A stretch of DNA of 36,756 nucleotides from Flavobacteriales bacterium (GTDB taxonomy: Bacteria; Bacteroidota; Bacteroidia; Flavobacteriales; UA16). Every line of letters begins with the position of its first letter. The first letter of the stretch is position 1. The notes beneath the pieces are model-generated. The model ran no database searches, was not told where the DNA came from, and saw only the letters and a program-made list of their open reading frames with translations. The stretch is taken from the NCBI GenBank assembly GCA_028141885.1, contig JAOIQU010000011.1:1-36756 (forward strand), in the 5' to 3' direction. Of this stretch, positions 32,331 to 36,756 are shown one piece after another. The position numbers and the translations under genes are program-made.

Positions 32331-33178
32331 AACACGTTTGCATTTTGAGCCCAATCGGACAACTTCTCCTGCCACACCCCAGTTTCCAATCGTTCCAACA
32401 CCAACCCATCGTGCGCCAGACGCACACCCTCTGGCAACGCCTGGCCGACCTCAAGGTGAGGTCCCATCAGGTGACTGAGATGGGTCAAATAAGTCCGGTT
32501 GGCGTTCAAGGTTTGGGCCACATCCAACGCTTCTGACAACGAAAAATGACTGTAATGCGGCTGAGGACGCAGCGCGTTGAGCACGAGCACTTCCAGATCT
32601 TGAAGCAACGACATCGCACGTTCCGAGATGGCGCTGGCATCTGTGATGTAGGCCAAATTGTCGACCCTGAAGCCATGGATGGGCAACTTCCCATGCGTGA
32701 CGGGAATCGGCATCCATGTCAACTCTCCTGTCTTGAAGGGCTGTTCGTCTGTGACAGGTACAATGTTGACGTTGGGCACGCCACCGTGACGGTGTTCCTC
32801 AAATGCATAATGGAAGTCACGCCGAAGTGCGGTTTCCACCCGCGATGAGGCGTGCAAGGTCATCGCTTTGTTTTGGAGGTAATTGAACGGACGTACATCG
32901 TCCATGCCCGCAAGATGATCCTTGTGCTCATGGGTGTACACAATGGCATCCAACCGCGTGAAGCCCTCTCGCAACATCTGCGTCCTGAAATCGGGGCCTG
33001 TGTCAATGACCACCCGCGTGGTGAGACCTTCCAACGCAACCGAAGTTCTCAAACGCCGATCCCTCGCGTCAGAGGAGTCACAAACAGCGCAATGGCAGCC
33101 GATGATGGGCACCCCTTGGGACGTCCCTGTTCCCAAGAACACCAGTCGAGACAATCTCTTCTCCTCTGCGCCGTTCAT
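32327..33178 (-). CDS. PhnP-like metallo-beta-lactamase-fold phosphodiesterase
   Basis: A 283-residue cytoplasmic hydrolase. FLGTGTSQGVPIIGCHCAVC (14-33) has the fold's first strand and the extra Cys cluster (28, 30, 33) seen in PhnP, where it binds a structural zinc. The catalytic site is THEHKDH (82-88), then IPVTHGK, ITDASAISE and THLSHLMG. PhnP acts on cyclic phosphodiesters in the phosphonate C-P lyase route, but no phn genes are nearby; Bacteroidota commonly carry this paralog alone, so the substrate is unknown. First gene of the leftward unit with the acyltransferase and rarA; its promoter is not recognisable. Confidence 0.9.
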   Translation of the reverse strand: MNGAEEKRLSRLVFLGTGTSQGVPIIGCHCAVCDSSDARDRRLRTSVALEGLTTRVVIDTGPDFRTQMLREGFTRLDAIVYTHEHKDHLAGMDDVRPFNYLQNKAMTLHASSRVETALRRDFHYAFEEHRHGGVPNVNIVPVTDEQPFKTGELTWMPIPVTHGKLPIHGFRVDNLAYITDASAISERAMSLLQDLEVLVLNALRPQPHYSHFSLSEALDVAQTLNANRTYLTHLSHLMGPHLEVGQALPEGVRLAHDGLVLERLETGVWQEKLSDWAQNANVL

Positions 33179-33194
33179 GGCACGAAGGTATTCT

Positions 33195-33202
33195 TACCTT
33201 TG
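33195..33202 (+). promoter_or_regulatory. -7 element of the gene at 33225
   Basis: TACCTTTG matches TAnnTTTG and ends 22 bases before the GTG start, in the 46-base gap between divergent genes. Confidence 0.5.
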
Positions 33203-33224
33203 ATAAAACCTTACCGATTTCATT

Positions 33225-34706
33225 GTGGACTTGGAACGCGTCATCTTATCGGCCAAGCAAAAGGCCCTTCGCATCAACCTCAACCAGGACCTCTACGGGA
33301 CGTTCGCTGAAATCGGCGCCGGCCAAGAAGTCGTCAGGCATTTCTTCAGGGCTGGTGGAGCTTCTGGCACCATCGCGAAAACCATTTCAGCCTACGACAA
33401 GGACTTCAGCGACGCCATTTATGGAAAGGAAGCCAAGGGCCGGTACGTGTGCGAGTCGCGCATCGACAAAATGCTCGACCATGAATACGGGTTGATCGAA
33501 GAACGCATCACCCGGAAAGATCACCCCACGAAGCAGTACTTCGCGTTCGCCAACACTGTGGCCACCATCAACTACCACAAGACTTCGCAAGGTCACGGAT
33601 GGTTTGGCATCAAGTTTCAAACGTCCGCTTCGAGCGAACCCAATACGGTAGTGCTCCACGCGCGTTTTCACGAGCAAGACGCCCTGTTGCAACAGCAAAC
33701 CACGGGGATGCTTGGGGTCAACCTCATCTACGGGGCCTTCTTCTTTTACAAGCGCCCCAAGGAGTTTCTCCAGAGCCTGTACGACAACCTCGATCGCGAT
33801 CAACTCGAGGTCGACATGATCCAAATGAATGGTCCCGACTTTGCCGACGTGGACAACCGGTTGCTTTCTCTGCAATTGGTGAAGCAAGGCATGACCGACG
33901 CCGTCATCTTTTCGCCCGACGGCCGGAACCGACAAGCGGCAGATGTCCTCTACAAAAAGAACATTTTGGCCATACGCGGAAGCTTCCGTCCGGTGACCAA
34001 AGTGAACATCGACATGATTGCCAAGGGGCTTGCCCAGTTCAAACAAGAGCCCAAAGTTGACCCCGACAACTTGCAAGTGTTGTTCGAAATCACGCTCAAC
34101 AACCTCAGCGCAGAAGGCGACATCGACGAGCAAGACTTCCTCGATCGCGCTGATGTGCTCTGCAGCATCGGCCAAACCGTGCTCATCAGCAACTACCAGA
34201 AGTATTACAAGCTTGTGGAGTTCTTCTCGCGACACACGAAAAAGCGAATGGGTGTCATCATGGGTGCCTCCACCTTGGTCGAGATTTTCAATGAGCGTTA
34301 CTACCGGGATCTGAATGGCGGCATTTTGGAGGCGTTTGGGATCCTCTTCTCTCGCGACCTCAAAATCTTGCTCTACCCATGGAAGGACGAGGCGTCCGGA
34401 GAGCTCTGGAACTCCCAAACCACGCCCATTCACCCGCGCCTGAAGCCATTGTACGACTATCTGGCATTCAACAAGCGCATCACTGACATCAGCGACTTCG
34501 ACCCTGAGGTGCTGTCCATTTTCAGCCGCACCGCCCTTGAGTCCATCAAAAATGGCGGTGACGATTGGGTGGACATGGTGCCTGATTTTGTGGACAGCAT
34601 CATCAAGAAAAAATGCCTGTTTGGGTATTGTGGCACCACCAAGCCCTCTGACAATGCCTCCGAAGATCCGGCCGCTGCCGCCGCGAGGGCGATTGAGCAG
34701 AAGTGA
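33225..34706 (+). CDS. Large conserved protein of unknown function
   Basis: A 493-residue soluble protein without signal peptide or membrane helices. I recognise a widespread but uncharacterised family from NLYGTFAEIGAGQEV-type beginnings (here LYGTFAEIGAGQEVVRHFFRAGGASGTIAKT), followed by ISAYDKDFSDAIYG, MLDHEYGLIEER, TGMLGVNLIYGAFFFY, VDNRLLSLQLVKQGMTDAVIF, VLYKKNILAIRGSFRPVTKVN and QTVLISNYQKYYKL. Members are often mislabelled as TonB receptors or nicotinate-nucleotide adenylyltransferases, with no motif here to support either. The start is GTG at 33225, with no ATG before the conserved core. The C-terminal 25 residues are low-complexity, Ala-rich. The GAGQEV loop might bind a nucleotide or cofactor; this is speculation. 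Confidence 0.85.
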   Translation: MDLERVILSAKQKALRINLNQDLYGTFAEIGAGQEVVRHFFRAGGASGTIAKTISAYDKDFSDAIYGKEAKGRYVCESRIDKMLDHEYGLIEERITRKDHPTKQYFAFANTVATINYHKTSQGHGWFGIKFQTSASSEPNTVVLHARFHEQDALLQQQTTGMLGVNLIYGAFFFYKRPKEFLQSLYDNLDRDQLEVDMIQMNGPDFADVDNRLLSLQLVKQGMTDAVIFSPDGRNRQAADVLYKKNILAIRGSFRPVTKVNIDMIAKGLAQFKQEPKVDPDNLQVLFEITLNNLSAEGDIDEQDFLDRADVLCSIGQTVLISNYQKYYKLVEFFSRHTKKRMGVIMGASTLVEIFNERYYRDLNGGILEAFGILFSRDLKILLYPWKDEASGELWNSQTTPIHPRLKPLYDYLAFNKRITDISDFDPEVLSIFSRTALESIKNGGDDWVDMVPDFVDSIIKKKCLFGYCGTTKPSDNASEDPAAAAARAIEQK

Positions 34707-34754
34707 TATTTTCTTGGTTCCAGTGATTCGCCGTGGTGGCGTTTTGACACCAAA

Positions 34755-34786
34755 CAAAAAAGGCACCCCGCAGGGCGCCTTTTTTC
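34755..34786. terminator. Bidirectional rho-independent terminator between the unknown gene and rpoC
   Basis: AAAAAAGGC and GCCTTTTTT pair, with inner CCC/GGG pairs and one mismatch around CGCA. The A and T tracts allow it to act in both directions, ending the rightward unknown gene and the leftward rpoC operon. Confidence 0.8.
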
Positions 34787-34805
34787 ATGTCTAGGTTGGA
34801 GTCAC

Positions 34806-36756
34806 TTACTCTTCCAAAGAAGCGTGCTCCACGAGGGCTTCGAACTCCTCCTTGGAACCCACTTTGAGGTCGGAGAATTGACGGGTTCCTGTTCCTGCAG
34901 GAATCAAGTGTCCCACAATCACGTTCTCCTTCAATCCAAGCAAGTGGTCTTGTTTGCCGCTCACCGCAGCCTCGTTCAACACCTTTGTGGTTTCCTGGAA
35001 GGAAGCCGCAGAGATGAAGGACTTGGTTTGGAGTGAGGCGCGCGTGATGCCTTGCAGCAGTGGGCGAGACGTCGCCGGAATCGCGTCACGGCTCTCCACT
35101 TTTGGCAAGTCACGGCGAACCAACGAACTGTTCTCGTCGCGCAAACGACGGGCAGAGACCATCTGGCCCACCTTCAACGTTTCTGAACCGCCGGCGTCGG
35201 TCACGACGACCATGCCAAACATGCGGTCATTCTCGTTCAAGAAATCGGCCTTCTCGATGATTTGCTTCTCAAGGAATTGGGTGTCACCACCGTCCTCAAT
35301 CACCACTTTCTTCATCATCTGACGAACGATGACTTCGAAGTGCTTGTCGTTGATTTTTACACCTTGCAAGCGGTACACGTCCTGGATCTCATTCACGATG
35401 TACTCCTGGACGGCCGTTGGCCCCATGATGTTCAAAATGTCGTTGGGCGTCACGGCACCATCAGACAAAGGCATGCCCGCCTTGACAAAGTCGTTGTCCT
35501 GAACCAGGATGTGCTTTGACAACGGCACCATGTACTTGAACTTGTCTCCGGTGCGGGCCTCGACGATGATTTCACGGTTGCCCCGCTTGATTTTGCCGTA
35601 GCTCACGATGCCGTCCACCTCAGAAACCACAGCTGGGTTGGATGGGTTACGCGCTTCAAAGAGCTCCGTCACACGTGGGAGACCCCCGGTGATGTCACCG
35701 GACTTGCCAGCGACACGAGGAATCTTGCACAAGATGAGGCCCTTACCCACTTTGTCACCTTCCTTCACAGAAAGGTGAGCGCCCACAGGCAAAGAGTACG
35801 TGCGAAGTACTTCCTTCTTTTTGCCCATGATCAACACGGCAGGGTTCTTCTTCTTGTCACGCGACTCAGTGATGACAATCTCGCGGAAACCGGTTTGTTC
35901 GTCGAGCTCCTCACGGTACGTCACGCCGTCTTCGATGCTCTCGAAGGCCACGGTTCCCTCCTCCTCGGAGATGATGACGTTGTTGTAAGGATCCCACTCG
36001 CAAACTGCGGTGTCCTTCTTGATTTTCTTGCCCTCTTTGACGAAGAGAACAGAACCGTAAGGAAGAACCGTGGTGGACAGCGCCACGTTGGTCTCTGGAT
36101 CCATCACTTTGAATTCAGAGGAACGAGACACGACAACCACCTCCTTCTCACCTTCAGCATTGGTGCGGTCTACGGTCCGCAGATCGTCAATTTCAACCAC
36201 ACCTTCGTGCTTGGTGCGAATCTGGTTTTCGTCAGAAATCTTCGAGGCTGTACCCCCAACGTGGAACGTACGCAAGGTCAATTGTGTACCAGGCTCACCG
36301 ATGGACTGTGCAGCGATGACGCCGACGGCTTCCCCAGTTTGCACAGGACGGTTGGTGGCGAGGTTCTTGCCGTAGCACTTTGCGCAAACGCCCTGTCGCG
36401 ACTCGCACGTGAGCACAGAACGCACTTCCACCTCTTGAACACCGGCCTCTTCAATGGCCTTCGCGGTCGCTGGAGAAATCAACTCTCCCTCTTCCGCAAG
36501 AACCTCCTCTGTGACCGGGTGCAACACTGACTCACCGGCAGTACGGCCTTCAATGCGGTCGCCAATGCCTTCCACGATTTCGTCGTTTTGACGAAGTGGT
36601 GTCACGGTCAAACCGCGAAGCGTATGGCAATCGTCCTCGGTGATGATGACGTCTTGGGCCACATCCACCAAACGACGGGTCAAGTAACCTGCGTCGGCCG
36701 TTTTCAAGGCCGTGTCCGCAAGACCCTTCCGCGCACCGTGCGTGGAGATGAAGTAC
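34806..36756 (-). CDS. rpoC: DNA-directed RNA polymerase beta' subunit (C-terminal part, runs off the edge)
   Basis: About 650 residues of the largest RNA polymerase subunit. The frame is open to the right edge and the true start is outside the window. It enters at the bridge helix ([20 protein letters not shown]), continues to the zinc site formed by TEDDC and [11 protein letters not shown] (all four Cys present) and the trigger-loop segment [20 protein letters not shown], then a Bacteroidota-type insertion with sandwich-barrel-hybrid-like repeats ([16 protein letters not shown]), [13 protein letters not shown] and the conserved end [19 protein letters not shown]. It ends after [14 protein letters not shown]. 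No break or missing catalytic element is visible. rpoB presumably lies to the right, upstream. Confidence 0.97.
   Translation of the reverse strand, partial: YFISTHGARKGLADTALKTADAGYLTRRLVDVAQDVIITEDDCHTLRGLTVTPLRQNDEIVEGIGDRIEGRTAGESVLHPVTEEVLAEEGELISPATAKAIEEAGVQEVEVRSVLTCESRQGVCAKCYGKNLATNRPVQTGEAVGVIAAQSIGEPGTQLTLRTFHVGGTASKISDENQIRTKHEGVVEIDDLRTVDRTNAEGEKEVVVVSRSSEFKVMDPETNVALSTTVLPYGSVLFVKEGKKIKKDTAVCEWDPYNNVIISEEEGTVAFESIEDGVTYREELDEQTGFREIVITESRDKKKNPAVLIMGKKKEVLRTYSLPVGAHLSVKEGDKVGKGLILCKIPRVAGKSGDITGGLPRVTELFEARNPSNPAVVSEVDGIVSYGKIKRGNREIIVEARTGDKFKYMVPLSKHILVQDNDFVKAGMPLSDGAVTPNDILNIMGPTAVQEYIVNEIQDVYRLQGVKINDKHFEVIVRQMMKKVVIEDGGDTQFLEKQIIEKADFLNENDRMFGMVVVTDAGGSETLKVGQMVSARRLRDENSSLVRRDLPKVESRDAIPATSRPLLQGITRASLQTKSFISAASFQETTKVLNEAAVSGKQDHLLGLKENVIVGHLIPAGTGTRQFSDLKVGSKEEFEALVEHASLEE

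Noticed and set aside
33387..34766. A 459-codon open frame on the minus strand, antisense to the unknown gene at 33225
   Set aside because: The plus-strand protein has recognisable conserved segments; the minus-strand product has none and runs through the terminator at 34755-34786.

Overview
The window looks like chromosomal DNA from a member of the Bacteroidota, most probably a Flavobacteriales-like, free-living (perhaps aquatic) heterotroph with fairly high GC for that group. Three signs support this. Several secreted proteins end in type IX secretion (T9SS) sorting domains or a gliding-motility-associated C-terminal domain. Many genes are preceded by the Bacteroidota -7 element TAnnTTTG. 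DAHP synthase is fused to chorismate mutase in the arrangement usual for the phylum. Family-level placement is not possible from what I can see. There is no prophage, insertion sequence, integrase, CRISPR array or rRNA. Gene density is very high and no stretch over 300 bases lacks a gene.

Layout. 1-4656: tail of an unidentified gene, then a leftward unit (small exported protein, large CUB/PKD/P-domain surface protein, SF1 helicase). 4718-10602: tRNA-Lys and tRNA-Leu, then a rightward group of Crp/Fnr regulator, SulP transporter and persulfide dioxygenase-rhodanese, then a second tRNA-Leu and DAHP synthase/chorismate mutase. 10606-15132: leftward purB, MsbA-like ABC exporter, glycosyltransferase and DUF983 protein. 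15143-18205: metallo-hydrolase, pyrD, an unknown protein and smpB. 18265-21388: adenosine deaminase-like enzyme, secreted arylsulfotransferase-like protein, and the decayed remnant of a second such protein. 21461-24957: enoyl-CoA hydratase/isomerase, DUF551 protein, rsmE, pckA. 25009-30119: fasciclin lipoprotein, FG-GAP T9SS protein, mdh, MORN-like protein. 30129-33178: leftward PhnP-like hydrolase, LpxL-like acyltransferase, rarA. 33195-36756: a conserved uncharacterised protein and the C-terminal half of rpoC, which runs off the right edge.

How the genes fit together. Most of the window is housekeeping: purine and pyrimidine synthesis, aromatic amino acids, TCA cycle and gluconeogenesis, trans-translation, rRNA methylation, recombination, transcription. 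The likeliest functional module is the Crp/SulP/persulfide dioxygenase trio, which I read as a sulfide or persulfide oxidation unit with transport of an oxidised sulfur anion. A half-conserved Crp-type palindrome lies about 42 bases upstream of the predicted transcription start of the dioxygenase gene. The other notable signals are a gene relic in which both ends of a secreted arylsulfotransferase-like protein survive around a large internal deletion, and a structured intergenic segment at 10481-10602 that might encode a small RNA. I did not find convincing evidence of a wholly new defence or mobile system here.
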